Below the pieces are notes generated by a model. That model was not told where the DNA came from and ran no database searches. It was given only the letters and a program-made list of their open reading frames with translations. Both the position numbers and the translations under genes were made by a program. Shown one piece after another: positions 20,167 to 32,630 of a stretch of DNA of 64,000 bases (within the stretch, counting starts at the first letter, position 1; each line of letters starts with the position of its first letter). The DNA comes from Botryococcus braunii (Eukaryota > Chlorophyta > Trebouxiophyceae): the NCBI GenBank assembly GCA_002005505.1, contig KV908642.1:62001-126000 (forward strand), given 5' to 3'.

Positions 20167-20895
20167 TACCGTACCGTCGCAAATTATTGTTCATTATAAT
20201 TTATTTGAACACCCAAAAAAGGCCAGATATTAATTATAAATATTAAAAATGAGAAAATCTAATGGCGCTAAATGTTGAACACCCCCCTCGGGGGGTTTTC
20301 TGAATATTTTTTATTTCTGAACATCTCCAAAAACTACCAGAGAACCTTCTAAACATCTAGATAATGTTTAAACACTCCTAAAAAAATGTCTTAGCCACCA
20401 AGAACCTCTAACACCATATGTAAAACCCATAGTAGTCCACCTCGGGACGTGATGATGTCCCGCCCTACTCAACTAACTCTAGATCACTATCTTGGCTACT
20501 TGAGTCATTATCTGATTCACTGCCTTCCTCAACTGAACTGAGCTCTGTCTCTGCCTCTGAGCTGTCATATGTCTGAGCTGTCATCACTGTGCGCTTGTTC
20601 TTGCTGCCCTTAGGTCGCCGGGGCCCCCTCTCGGCACAACCTTGGTCATATCTGATCCTAGATCAGAATTGACAAAATCGGTTTCTAGGCGATGAAAACA
20701 CGTCCCATTATATTTTTTAACGATGCAATAGTGTCTTCCGATCATCCGTGCAAGTCGGGGATGCACGTGCCGCTGTTTTTAATTCCGAAATTTAATGGCG
20801 CAAATTATTGAACACCCGATTTTGGGGTTTTCTGAATATTTTTAAATTTGAACACCCAAATAATTATGTGAACAATAATTTGCGACGGTACGGTA
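20167..20895. mobile_element. Small inverted-repeat element with TACCGTACCG ends
   Basis: The 729-bp unit is bounded by a perfect 27-bp inverted repeat beginning TACCGTACCGTCGCAAA (20167-20193 and 20869-20895), with (TA)n tracts directly outside. Subterminal motifs recur (GGCGC-AAATTATTGAACACCC at about 20792, a variant at 20265; TTTTCTGAATATTTTT). On the minus strand a C-terminal peptide can be read near 20640-20465 (RRPKGSKNKR, resembling an AT-hook, then a Ser/Glu/Asp-rich end). This may be the tail of a lost transposase. No superfamily is assigned. Confidence 0.65.
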
Positions 20896-21240
<345 letters not shown>

Positions 21241-21527
21241 ATTATTTTCTGGAATTTTTTCCAGCATACGGACGCCTACGAGGTGTAGGAGAGTTCTCGA
21301 GACACTTTGACATTATATAAAAACTCGGTAATGAAGGTTTGGGCCAATTAAGTGTTATTCAGTGCTGATGTAGGTTAGGATATGAGGATATTAAGTATAT
21401 TCTTATTATTTTTAACTGTCTTGAGAGGGGGGGTTAATAATTTGCGCCATTGTTTTTAGGATATTTTCTTATTTTTAATTAATAAATCGGGTTTTTTGGG
21501 GGGTCAAAATAAAAATATGGGTCAATC

Positions 21528-21530
<3 letters not shown>
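21241..21530. other. AT-rich interval, no gene seen
   Basis: No credible coding frame. It has fragments related to the inverted-repeat elements (TTAATAATTTGCGCCATTG near 21433; GGGGTCAAAATAAAAATATG near 21500). Confidence 0.6.

Positions 21531-21620
<90 letters not shown>
21531..21620 (+). repeat. (GT)n microsatellite
   Basis: About 90 bp of GT with one interruption. It replaces the downstream part of element F. Confidence 0.97.
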
Positions 21621-21623
<3 letters not shown>

Positions 21624-21625
<2 letters not shown>

Positions 21626-21839
21626 GTAACCACGATGGTCGAGGAAGAGGGCGTCCAGCGTACAGGTGAAGGACGTAATATTTGAGGATGAGTGCTCGCT
21701 CGTCTGGAGTACGATCTCCTCGAGGTCCCCCGGCTTTAATTCGATCGTTGTACGAAGGAGGTCCGGTCCTTAAGTGAGCAGGAACGTTGACACAGGTGCT
21801 TTTTCTTGCCGGCTGCTTCGCGCGGCGTTTCTTAGCCAT
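21624..21839 (-). pseudogene. ORF1 fragment of copia element F, H3 tail-like
   Basis: The first roughly 70 codons of an ORF1 very close to that of D start MAKKRRAKQPARKST, followed by CVNVPAHLRTGPPSYNDR, TPDERALILKYY and LPRPSW. It keeps an H3-like ARKST with Lys at the Lys9 position, but Thr6 of the tail is Pro. The sequence then breaks off into the (GT)n tract, so the remainder of element F is gone. PBS and 5' LTR lie immediately upstream (21889-22597). Confidence 0.8.
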
Positions 21840-21888
21840 TCACGGCTGTCTTCCTCTGTTCTCAGAGCCACCCACACTCAACGGAAGA

Positions 21889-21905
21889 GTGGTGGGCCCA
21901 TAACC
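21889..21905 (-). other. Primer-binding site of F
   Basis: Minus-strand GGTTATGGGCCCACCAC, adjoining the LTR. It forms a potential hairpin with the LTR end (GCCCATAACC, loop TAACA). Confidence 0.82.
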
Positions 21906-22597
21906 TGTTAGGTTATGGGCTTGGCGTATTCCTGTGCAGTGGCAGCACGGAGGGTGTGAGTCACGGTCCGCTCTACTGTGTGTCGAAGAGTAGAAGCAAG
22001 GACATGAACAATCAAGGACTGATTGGGCAACTTTAAGGAAACACCCGGAGAGTTTGTGTAGTCCCAATCAAGTCTATTACAATTGCTCTCTCGTTCTCTC
22101 TTAACAGCGGAATTCAAACTACCCTAACTGGTTCTCACTCAGATAGGATCACTCTCATTGTCCGATGATAAGAAAGCCAAGCACATACACACAACATGAT
22201 ATACTGAAGGCTTACAGAGCCTCAAATATCCTAAACCATTTACAATTACGTTACCTGTGCAGTGGCAGCACGGAGGGTGTGAGTCACGGTCCGCTCTACT
22301 GTGTGTCGAAGAGTAGAAGCAAGGGCATGAACAATCAAGGACTGATTGGGCAACTTTAAGGAAACACCCGGAGTGCTTGTGTAGTCCCAATCAAGTGCCT
22401 TGCCCATCCGTGCAAACACCACTACCTTCCTGCACCAAGCGTGTCTGTAACTTGCGTTACCTTTATCTACAGCTAAACTAACCATAACTACGTTGTCTCT
22501 AAGGTTTCGCCCTATTTATTTATAATTATTGTCACTGACGGAAATGCCACTATTACTCCTCTGAGGGAAGGGCATAAAACCCTCATCCATCACAACA
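21906..22597 (-). repeat. 5' LTR of element F, same family as D
   Basis: 692 bp. In element orientation leader exon copy 1 is 22396-22255 (142 nt), donor GTAACG, spacer with TGTAA three bases before copy 2, copy 2 at 22073-21932, then GAATACGCC. It is clearly homologous to the D LTR (24814-25509). Confidence 0.9.
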
Positions 22598-23130
22598 GTT
22601 TTGTAAAACACGTTTGTTTGTAGAACGTAGGCCCTCGTCGGGATCCGTTGACGCCACAGAACTCCGTGACTAATAAAACATAATTATGAACTTGGTAATA
22701 CACAAAATAACATATAAATCATGCTTGGATGGTGCATACGACAACCCCATCTTTTTTCCATGAATCGTGATCTACCGAGATCGGGAATGCGACCGGTGTT
22801 CACCGTCGGAATGATAAAAAGCGATCAAGGGAACCCACAGACCCCTGCTTTGATACAGACTTATAACCTTTCATTGATTTTTTGCGTTAAAGACATTGTT
22901 TGTGAAACATTCGGCTGCAATAGCGGGAGGAAGCAGGCTCTGCAGTACATATACAAGGTTCAATGTATCCCTGTGTCCGAAAGTGCGGATGGGTAGTGTG
23001 CGGCCACCACTGCCGACGAGGAGGACATGGGTTCAAATCCCACTCGAAAAAAGAAGGAAAAAAAGTTACTTTCCTTGAGCCAGGTGATATGGGCAGGAAG
23101 CTGGGGGATACTAGGAGGAAACTGAGGATA
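22598..23130. other. Unassigned interval with a tRNA-like promoter motif
   Basis: No gene recognised. At 23030-23040 GGTTCAAATCC matches a pol III B box, and TGGGTAGTGTG at 22990-23000 is an acceptable A box 40 nt upstream. The cloverleaf does not close convincingly (acceptor arms do not pair), so a tRNA-derived SINE head is more likely than a tRNA. Confidence 0.3.
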
Positions 23131-23230
23131 AGGCGGGGTATATGGAGTTAAGGCGGGGTATATGGAGTGAAGGCGGTGGTATATGGAGTGAAGGCGGTGG
23201 TATACGGAGTTAAGGCGGTGGGATATGAGA
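23131..23230 (+). repeat. Minisatellite, about 22-bp unit
   Basis: Four to five copies of AAGGCGGTGGTATATGGAGT with small variations. Confidence 0.85.
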
Positions 23231-23309
23231 GGCCACGTGGTGCAGCGCAGACTAGCCGAGGAAATACATCATTTATTTCACCGGCAAAAACCCCCCCATA
23301 TCACCCAGC

Positions 23310-24046
<737 letters not shown>

Positions 24047-24078
24047 CTTTCATACCAGCTATTCCGGGGCTAGAGGGT

Positions 24079-24168
24079 GCTTCCCGAGGGAAGCTGTGGA
24101 AATTTCTGAGATCCCGAGGGCGTTAGCCCGAGGGATCCCAGAAATTTCCACAGCTTCCCGAGGGAAGC
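24079..24168. repeat. Imperfect hairpin, 43-nt arms
   Basis: 24079-24121 and 24126-24168 form an inverted repeat with loop GTTA. Each arm contains a smaller dyad GCTTCCC/GGGAAGC. Function unknown; it may be an inverted-repeat element of minimal size. Confidence 0.75.
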
Positions 24169-24808
24169 AGTACGAGATTTCGTGGTATCACCTGACCAGC
24201 CTCGGAATAGCTGTTATGAAATATGCTTAGAAAGAGTTTTAAGTGTGCATGACCCGGCACACGCGGAGACGAGATTATGTAAGCACCACCAATACTCCCC
24301 ATGGGCCCCATACCTACACGAAGGGCCTTGGCCTCCACCCAGCATAACCAAGCCCTTGAAGAAAATCACAGACAGACCAATGGCATACAATTAGTTCCTG
24401 GTTTGTGGCGGGCGACCCTGTCATCCGGATAGATCCACAGCATCCCCAGCAACCTGTGGATGTACACGGAAACAGGGACGTGGTATAGAAGTGAAGGTTT
24501 TATTACCTAACAGGGGGATGCTTACACTCGGATATGAGTGAGTACACGTTTAAAATAGTGAGAGCTGTTATTGGAACATGCCTAGGGGGTCTGCACCGTA
24601 CCTGTGTCTATAGGTTTGGGTGGGAATTCTGATTGCAGATGTGATCAGTATCTGAATCAGAATCCCGTGTACGTGGATGCAAGTCAATAGCGTGTTTGTG
24701 TGTCTTGGCAATACCCTCTGTATGCATTCATGGGTATTTAAGTGTTCAGTCAAAGGAGCTTTTGGCAATATGTATGGGCCCCAATAACTCTTATGTTCGA
24801 CAGGGTGA
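24169..24808. other. Unassigned flank of element D
   Basis: No convincing reading frame, RNA gene or repeat was seen. It ends with the target duplication AAACT of D (24809-24813). Confidence 0.5.
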
Positions 24809-24813
24809 AAACT

Positions 24814-25509
24814 TGTTGTATTAGATGAGTTATTTGTGCCTTTCCCTCAGTGGAGTAATAGTGGCTTTTCCGTCAGTGACAATAATAAATGACTAATATG
24901 GGCGAAACTGCAAAGACTCCGCGGTTATAATCAGTTTGAATGTAGATAGAGATAACGCAAGTTACAGACACGTTCAGTGCAGGAAGGTAGTGGTGCTAGC
25001 ACGGACAGGCAAGGCACTTGTTTGGGACTACACAAGCACTCCGGGTGTTTCCATAAAGTTGCCCAATCAGTCCTTGATTGTTCATGTCCTAGACTCTACT
25101 CTTCGTCACACAGTAGAGCGGACCTTGACTCACACCCTCCGTGCCGCCACTGCACAGGTAACGTGATTGTGAATAGAATAGGAGATTTGAGGCTCTGTTA
25201 GCCTTAGTATTTCATGTTATGTGTATGTGCTTGGCTATCTTGTCATCGGACAATGAGATTGATCCTTTGTGTACTAGTACGTACCAGTTAGGGTAGTTTG
25301 AATTCCGTTGTTAAGAGAGAGCAAGTGAGCAATTGTAATTGACTTGTTTGGGACTACACAAGCACTCCGGGTGTTTCCTTAAAGTTGCCCAATCAGTCAG
25401 TGATTGTTCATGTCCTAGACTCTACTCTTCGTCACACAGTAGAGCGGACTTTGACTCACACCCTCCGTGCCGCCACTGCACAGGAATACGCCAAGCCCAT
25501 AACCTAACA
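24814..25509 (+). repeat. 5' LTR of element D
   Basis: 696 bp. Leader exon copy 1 is 25016-25157 (142 nt), donor GTAACG, spacer with TGTAA at 25334-25338, copy 2 at 25342-25483, then GAATACGCCAAGCCCATAAC to the LTR end. The copies differ at only a handful of positions. The predicted intron is 25158-25483 (326 nt). Confidence 0.93.
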
Positions 25510-25526
25510 GGTTATGGGCCCACCAC
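25510..25526 (+). other. Primer-binding site of D
   Basis: GGTTATGGGCCCACCAC fits the plant-type initiator tRNA-Met anticodon arm over 17 nt. The LTR end just before it carries GCCCATAACC, so a 10-bp hairpin with loop TAACA can form across the LTR/PBS border. Confidence 0.85.
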
Positions 25527-25575
25527 TCTCCCGTTGAGTGTGGGTGGCTCTGAGAACGGAGGAAGACAACCGTGA

Positions 25576-26073
25576 ATGGCTAAGAAACGCCGCACGAAGC
25601 AGACGGCAAGAAAAACTACCTGTGTCAACGTTCCTGCTCACCTAAGGACTGGACCTCCCTCGTACAACGATCGAATCAAGGCTGGGGGACCTCGAGGAGA
25701 TCGTACACCAGACGAGCGAGCACTTATCGTCAAAGACTACGTTCTTCATCTGTACGCTGGACGCCCGCTTCCTCTACCATCGTGGTTTGGGGAAAGATTT
25801 CCTCTATATCCAGCTTACAAGTTCACCCCGTGGGAGATTTCGTTTGTGAATCTTGAGCCCGGGTTCATCACGAAGGCTAAGTTCCTGAAGTATTGGCGTA
25901 CCATCGTTTGGCTGAACAGAGAGCAGGAAACAGCTGAAATTACAGCGTACAACTCAGTGGAGTTAGCATTGTCCACTATCCCTGTAGCTGCTTTCAAAGA
26001 CACCCTGTCTCTGAGTGTTCGAAGTGAAGCTGACTGGGAGACGGAGTCAGACAGTGATGAGTCCGATGGTTGA
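25576..26073 (+). CDS. ORF1 of D, full length, histone H3 tail-like
   Basis: A 165-codon intact frame starts MAKKRRTKQTARKTT. Residues 6-15 equal H3 residues 2-11 except Ser10 to Thr, keeping Lys4 and Lys9. A basic stretch (KKRR) precedes the tail match. The body is conserved with B and A: RTGPPSYNDRIKAGG, RTPDERALIVKDYVLHLYAG, WFGERFPLYPAYKFTPWEIS and EPGFITKAKF. The C-terminus is acidic and Ser-rich (DWETESDSDESDG). No known fold is recognised in the body. It lies between the PBS and gag, with the stop 45 nt before the gag ATG. That ORF1 is open while the neighbouring gag-pol is decayed could be chance. A role as histone mimic is an inference. Confidence 0.8.
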   Translation: MAKKRRTKQTARKTTCVNVPAHLRTGPPSYNDRIKAGGPRGDRTPDERALIVKDYVLHLYAGRPLPLPSWFGERFPLYPAYKFTPWEISFVNLEPGFITKAKFLKYWRTIVWLNREQETAEITAYNSVELALSTIPVAAFKDTLSLSVRSEADWETESDSDESDG

Positions 26074-26118
26074 GGTGACTGCCTGAGTGTTCCTTGTTCA
26101 TCATACATATTGCAGACA

Positions 26119-29100
26119 ATGACATCAAAGAAGAAGGGGCAGTCAACGAGTGGGGCTTCAACATCAAACAGTGAGACCACCACCTCTACACCTGTCCGAG
26201 AACCCTGCACCCCAAGTACATCAAGGGGGGAAGGTGATGTGTTGCCAAAAGTCATCCCCACTCAGGTTAAAGTACACATCAAACTGAGGGAAAAGGGACA
26301 AAAATATTCTGATCTGGAAGAGTGCATATTTGGCAGCTAATGAGGCAAAGGGGTCTCTTCCTGCAGTGCTGGAGGCCATGCCACGCACGTTGCATGATGC
26401 AGCAGCTCTGTTACTGTTGTTTGAATCTGTGCCAGAGGAGTGGCAGGGAGAACTGGCAGAGCTGGCATCTGCATATGATGTTTATGAGTACATATGCAGG
26501 AAGTTCATTGGTGGACACAATCTTCAGGCAAACATGGACTGGTTGCAAGAAATGGGTCAGTGGATGAGACATGATGAAACAATTTCTCAATATGTGAATC
26601 GTATGCTCAATCTCAAAGCATGCCTCCACAGAAATAATCATCATCTGATGGATGGCTTTGTAGCGACCCAAATAGTGCAGGGTCTCCCTGAGGCAGCTAA
26701 GGAGCCTGGCAGCCTGTCCACAGCCGTCGCACACCCACTCAACAAGCTGGCTGAATTACTGCGTACCACTGCAGCAGCCCTGGGCTTTGATGAGACAGCT
26801 CCCCGCCAGCCCAGAGTCATGGCCATTACCCCAGGCACAGGTGGAGCCAGCAACCCGCCAGCAGCAAGTGCAGCAACTACTCAGCAGTCTTCTGGTCCCC
26901 CTGATCCCAAGGGAGTATGCAACTACTGCAACAAAAAGGGCCATTATTGGAGAGACTGCAAAAAGAGGCGCAGGAACGAGGAGACACAGAGGAACGTGGT
27001 AGCAGCAGTCCAGCAGCTGCAAGGCATGTGGCCTCAGGGCCAGCCACCAGTGGGTGGACACCATCCTCCAGTAGCCCAACTGGCCCATCACGGTGCAGAA
27101 GCCTTCCCTGCATGGTTCCAGCCTCCTGCTCCACCTCCACCTCCTCCAGAAGGTATGCTGTACACAATATCCAACAATGTCCTGGACAGTACGATCAATA
27201 AACCTTTGCAGCACTCCTGGCTGGTAGACAGTGGGGCATCAGTGCATCTAGTAAATGACGTGGCTTTGCTGCATAATCCTATCATCCATGCCAAACCAAT
27301 CCCCCTGCACTTGGCTACCTTTGATGCCACGGGTTGTATCATTGCATCTGGGTCAGTCTGTATTTTGAGCCCTCAACGCACTTTTGGATCCACCATGTGC
27401 AGTGTGTTCCCTTAGCTACCACCAACATCCTGACAGTGTCTGCTGCCCTTAGGGACGGTGCAGTATTTCGAACAGACAATGTGGGTGCCTTTTCGCACGT
27501 CAGTGGACCAAACCACGGGAGAGCTCAGGTCACTGCAGAGATGGGACTGTACTACATTCACAGTGTAGTTGCAGTGAGAGGGACCAGCACGTTAAAGCAT
27601 GCAGCCAGTGCAACCAAACAGTCAAAGTCCAGTACTTTGTCACACAGCTGTGCCAAACGTTACTTATGGCATGACAGGATGGGACACCCGGGAGATACGT
27701 GGATGCAGCGTCTGGCTAAGGAGAACCTGGTGACTGGGATTGACACCTCTCTCTCTCCCTGCACTGTCTTCCCGGTACACTGTGAAGCGTGTATTGAAGG
27801 AAAGACTGCCAGACCCTCTTTCGGAACCAGCACCAGACCTGCCTTGGAACCCCTGGACCGAGTGCACATAGATACTGTGGGTCCCATTACACCTGCAGCC
27901 ATTACTGGTGAACGTTTGTGGGTTACTGTACTGGATGAAGCTTCTCAGTGGAAAGATGTTATCCCAGTAAAGTCCAAAGACACCATCAGCGCAGCAGTCA
28001 CAGACTTATCGGTTTACTGGCAGACGCAAAGGAAAACCACTGTGAAGTGTATCAGATGTGACAGAGGAACTGAATTTATTAATGCTCGGTTCAAGGAGTT
28101 CTGTGCCTCCCAGGGGACTAAGCTGGAGACCTCTGCTCCCTACACCCCACAGCAGAATGGAGTGGCAGAACGAGCCAACCGAACCCTGAAGGAAAGGACC
28201 CGGACCATCCTAGCCTTTGCTGCAGCCAGTCCCACCCTCTGGAAAGAAGCACTGGAGACAGCATGCACCCTGCTCAACATGGGACCAAGTACAGGCAGGG
28301 ACCTTACCCCCTTTGATTTGTTCTGGGGATATAAGCCTGATGTCTCACTTCTGCGCACATGGGGCTGCCTTGCATAAGTGCATATTCCAGATGTACAGAG
28401 GCCAGTCTTTGCACCAAAAACTGTGCCGGGAATGCTCACCGGTTATTCAGCCTCCTCCAAGGCCTATCGTATATACATGGGTGGGGGTATATGGCGAGAG
28501 AGCAGAGATGTCATTTTTGTGGAGCACCTCAGAGGGGCCTCTCGTATCGGTCTCAGTGTGACTCCAGCTCAGTCTGAGGAATTTCTGTGTCCTGTTTCCT
28601 CTGAGACCAGCACTTCCAAACAGTACTCAGAGCCAGTTCATGTATCCTGTGAAAACGACAATGAGGCAGAGATTCGGGATTCAGCCAGTGAGTCATTACA
28701 CCCTCACATTTCCCAGAAAGACGCAGACTCAGAATGTCCAGGACCCTCTGGGAAGGCTGAGCCCGAGCCTGACCCCAAGAGATCCCCTGCTCCCGCGGAG
28801 ATCCGAAGGACCATCGAAGCAGCTCTGGACCTGGCTCGCGGCACTCATTCGGACTCGGGTCTACAGCAACAAATGATGCGAGCTCAGGAGACTCTCAGAC
28901 CAACTGGCCTGGAGAATTCCAATCTGTCTGCTGATGGGCTGACAAGAGCTCAGAGGCATGAGCAACGAACACTTGCAAGAGAACTCCTACTGTCACAGGA
29001 GATGGGAGAGAGCAGAGGTAGAGTGGGGCTGACTGAAAGTGACACACCGTCACCGGGACCAGGGGAAGTGCAGGTAGATGGGTGCCAGTCTGAGAGCTCT

Positions 29101-31519
29101 GACGGCTCTGACTTTCATGTTAGTGATGGGAGGGGGGCAGCCACAATCATGACTGCACATGGTCCCAGGGAGCTGAGTCGCACGGGTGGGTCCTGTCCAG
29201 TGAATGAGCTTCATGTCAGCGGTGAGACTTGTGTGGAAACGTCTGGCTCTCCCCAGCAGTGGCGTGGACTGGTAGGGGAAGGTGGTGACAGCCACAGACC
29301 TGAGAAGAGACATCCCACTCTCTCGGAAGCAGCCAGAAATGTCTGTGAGAGCAGTGCTGGGTCTGCATCCCAATACATGTGTGAGAGCCGAGAAGAGGAG
29401 GTGAAAAAGGTGCACAGACAGTGTGTGATACCACCAAATTACCAGTGCAGCCCGAGAGGTACCTGTGTATGGGAGAAGGATGTCAGGGATGAGAGGTCAC
29501 AGACTGTTGTGACACAATGTGGAAGTCAGAGACACACAAGTCAAGAAAGTGAGGGGAAGCTCAGGGGTGAACAGAGCCTACCTCATCCTGCCTGTGAGAG
29601 CCCTCAAAAGCCTGAGCTTGAGAGGATGTGTAAGCGTGTGGATGTGGAGGTGAACCGGAAGCTCAGACAATGTGAAAAGCCTCCTGACTATGGATGCTTC
29701 CCGGGAGGTACCTGTGTCTGGGAGGAAGATGTGAGTGTGCGAGACTGCAAACTGAGCAGTGCAAAGTGCGAATCTAAGCGAGAGAGAAACATGAGAGAAA
29801 GTTCTGATCACACTGAGAGAAAAGCTAGCTGTAGTGCGGCGAGTGTCAGTGGAAGAGTAGTGGGTTCTGAGGGTGTAGCCAACAGCTCTCCCAAGGGTAA
29901 GGGAGAGGAGGGGAAGCACACTGGTGTTAGATTTGGTAAAATCCATGTTCCCTCTAATCTAAGGGAAGCTCAGATGTCCCCTCAGTGGGAATATTGGAAG
30001 GCTGCTATGCAAGAAGAGCAGAATTCATTAGACACCCACGAAGTTATGGAATATGTTCCCAGACCTCATGGGCATAAGGTGATACCAGTTCACTGGATTT
30101 TCTCAGTAAAAATGGATGCACATGGCAATGTTGTGAGATTCAAGGCAAGATTGGTTGCTCAGGGATGTAGACAAATTCCTGGAGTAGATGTCATGGAGGT
30201 ATTCGCACCAACTAGCAGCTATGGAGCTAGGAGAGCCCTGCTAGCAGTGGCTGCCAGGGAAGGTTACGAGATTCATCAGGTAGATGTTAAGACAGCCTTT
30301 CTCAATGGTGAGCTGGAGGAAGAAGTGTATGTAACACAACCTCCAGGGTTTGAGAATGGCGATCGCAATACCGTGTGTCGACTTAAAAAGGCACTTTATG
30401 GCCTAAATCAGGCCCCACGTGCCTGGCACAAGACCCTTAATGACAAACTTGAAGTCTTGGGGTATGAGGTGTGCAAGAGTGATGCTGGAGTTTATGTGAG
30501 ATGCTCTGAGGATGGAGGTAAATCTTACGTGCTAATTTACGTAGATGATCTCCTGATTGTGTCCAAGGGCATGTCAGAGGTGGAGAGAGTGAAAGAGCTT
30601 CTCAAGAAAGAAATCACCATCCACGATCTGGGGGAGGTGAAGGATTTCTTAGGTTGTCAAGTCATGAGAAATAGAGAGAAGGGGTTAATCTCCCTGAGTT
30701 GCATTCCTAAGATAGATGCACGTGTGGAGAAGTTTGGTCTTTGTCTTGAGTCAGTTGGGCCCGATACCCAAATGACAAAAGATTTTGTAATGTCTCAGAT
30801 GCCTGCACCAAAGGATGGGAGTAACAGTATTGGTGCTGGAAGTGTTCTGCCTCCTGGTCACCGATACTGTGAGTTAGTTGGGTCACTGCTCTACATAGCT
30901 AACACCACTCGCCCTGATATATCCCAGGCTGTAGGAGTACTGTCGAGGTGCAGGATGTCACCCACAACAGCACACTGGAATGAGGCTGTCCGTGTGTTGA
31001 AATATCTTAAGGGAACCCGAGACCTGGTTCTGATCCTTGGTGGAAAAGAAACAGAGTTGGAGGGATATGTTGATGCTGATTACGGTGGCGATCAAGACCA
31101 CCGTTTCTCCACCACCGGCTTCGTCCTCACTGTGTTTGGAGGAGCAGTTGTGTTGGGAAGTAAAAAAGCAATCTGCTGTGGCTACTTCCACAGTAGAAGC
31201 AGAGTTCATGGCAGCAAGTGCTGTTGTGAAGGAAGCTAATTGGCTGAGGGGATTCCTAGAGGAAATTGGCGTGTTACCCTGGATAGTGAAGATACATTGT
31301 GATAACCGAGGGTGCATCAACCACCTCAGGAATCCAGTGTATTCTAAACATACCAAGCACATTGCAATCAGCTGTGCACGTGAAGCTATTGCAAAGGGGC
31401 AGGTTGACTTCAAATACATTCAATCTGCCAGAAATGTGGCTGACATCTTCACCAAACCACTTGTGAGATTAGTATTTCAGAGTCATAGAAACTCACTAGG
31501 TCTTGCCAAGTTCTGGTGA
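26119..31519 (+). pseudogene. gag-pol: Copia gag-pol of D, several disruptions
   Basis: It is homologous to A throughout, starting MTSKKKGQSTSG. Disruptions: an extra A near 26310 shifts the frame in gag; a shift near 27375 just after the protease region (LVDSGASVHLVND present); an in-frame TAA at about 28375 in integrase (GCLA then VHIPDVQ); and an extra A in GGAAGTAAAAAAGC near 31165 within RNase H. The CCHC knuckle CNYCNKKGHYWRDC, integrase DDE residues and RT YVDD (near 30540) can still be read. The linker has two Cys modules (GTCVWEKDVRD near 29460; GTCVWEEDV near 29708). Two residues are also missing in SCAREAIAKG compared with A. It is not functional without several repairs. Confidence 0.92.
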
Positions 31520-31520
31520 G

Positions 31521-31537
31521 GAAAAGGCAAGGGGAAG
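31521..31537 (+). other. Polypurine tract of D
   Basis: GAAAAGGCAAGGGGAAG, adjacent to the 3' LTR start at 31538. Confidence 0.85.
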
Positions 31538-32183
31538 TGTTGTATTAGATTATTTATTTGTGCCTTTCCCTCAGTGGAGTAATAGTGGCTTTTCCGTCAG
31601 TGACAATAATAAATGACTAATATGGGCGAAACTGCAAAGACTCCGCGGTTATAATCAATTTGAATGTAGATAGAGATAACGCAAGTTACAGACACGTTCA
31701 GTGCAGGAAGGTAGTGGTGCTAGCACGGACAGGCAAGGCACTTGTTTGGAACTACACAAGCACTCCGGGTGTTTCCATAAAGTTGCCCAATCAGTCCTTG
31801 ATTGTTCATGTCCTAGAATCTACTCTTCGTCACACAGTCAAGCGGACCTTGACTCACACCCTCCGTGCCGCCACTGCACAGGTAACGTGATTGTGAATAG
31901 AATAGGAGATTTGAAACTCTGTTAGCCTTAGTATTTCATGTTATGTGTATGTGCTTGGCTATCTTATCATCGGACAATGAGATTGATCCTTTCTGAGTAC
32001 GTACCAGTTAGGGTAGTTTGAATTCCGTTGTTAAGAGAGAGCAAGTGAGCAATTGTAATTGACTTTTTTGGGACTACACAAGCACTCCGGGTGTTTCCTT
32101 AAAGTTGCCCAATCAGTCCTTGATTGTTCATGTCCTAGACTCTACTCTTCGTCACACAGTAGAGCGGACCTTGACTCACACCC
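31538..32183 (+). repeat. 3' LTR of D, left part
   Basis: Leader exon copy 1 is 31740-31881. Copy 2 begins at 32062 and is broken at 32183 by element E. It continues at 40421-40466 (copy 2 end, GAATACGCC, LTR end CTAACA). Confidence 0.92.
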
Positions 32184-32630
32184 TGTTGTATAAACTGATA
32201 GGTACGTATAGATACGTGATGGCAAACGTACTAGATACAGGGGCGCTATCAGTTTATCAAGTGGTTTTAGGAAACATTGTATAACTTGAATTTCTCCACG
32301 TGTGGAGTACAAGTAAGAAGATGCGCCTGATTGCGTGTCAAAGGGTAATGTATTATGTTCAGTTAGGTTGATCATATAAGTGACCTCCATGCAGTACAGG
32401 TCTTGTACTAGTGACGGTTAGGTCACAAGGTAAAGACTCCATTGAGTGTGTACGCGTGTATAAGTATGAGATCCCTGGTGCAGCTATAGAGCTACACGTT
32501 GGCATAGGGCCAAGTCAGGGTTGTTTATGTGACCATGCAGTACGGTACAGCCTCTCGAAAGGAACTGTACCGTTACCGCCGGTTACGATCAGAAGGCATA
32601 GAAACGCCAGATCGCGAGCAAGCTTGGCAG

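Noticed and set aside
22985..23055. tRNA gene
   Set aside because: A and B box-like motifs are present but the acceptor and anticodon arms do not pair; at most a tRNA-derived SINE head.
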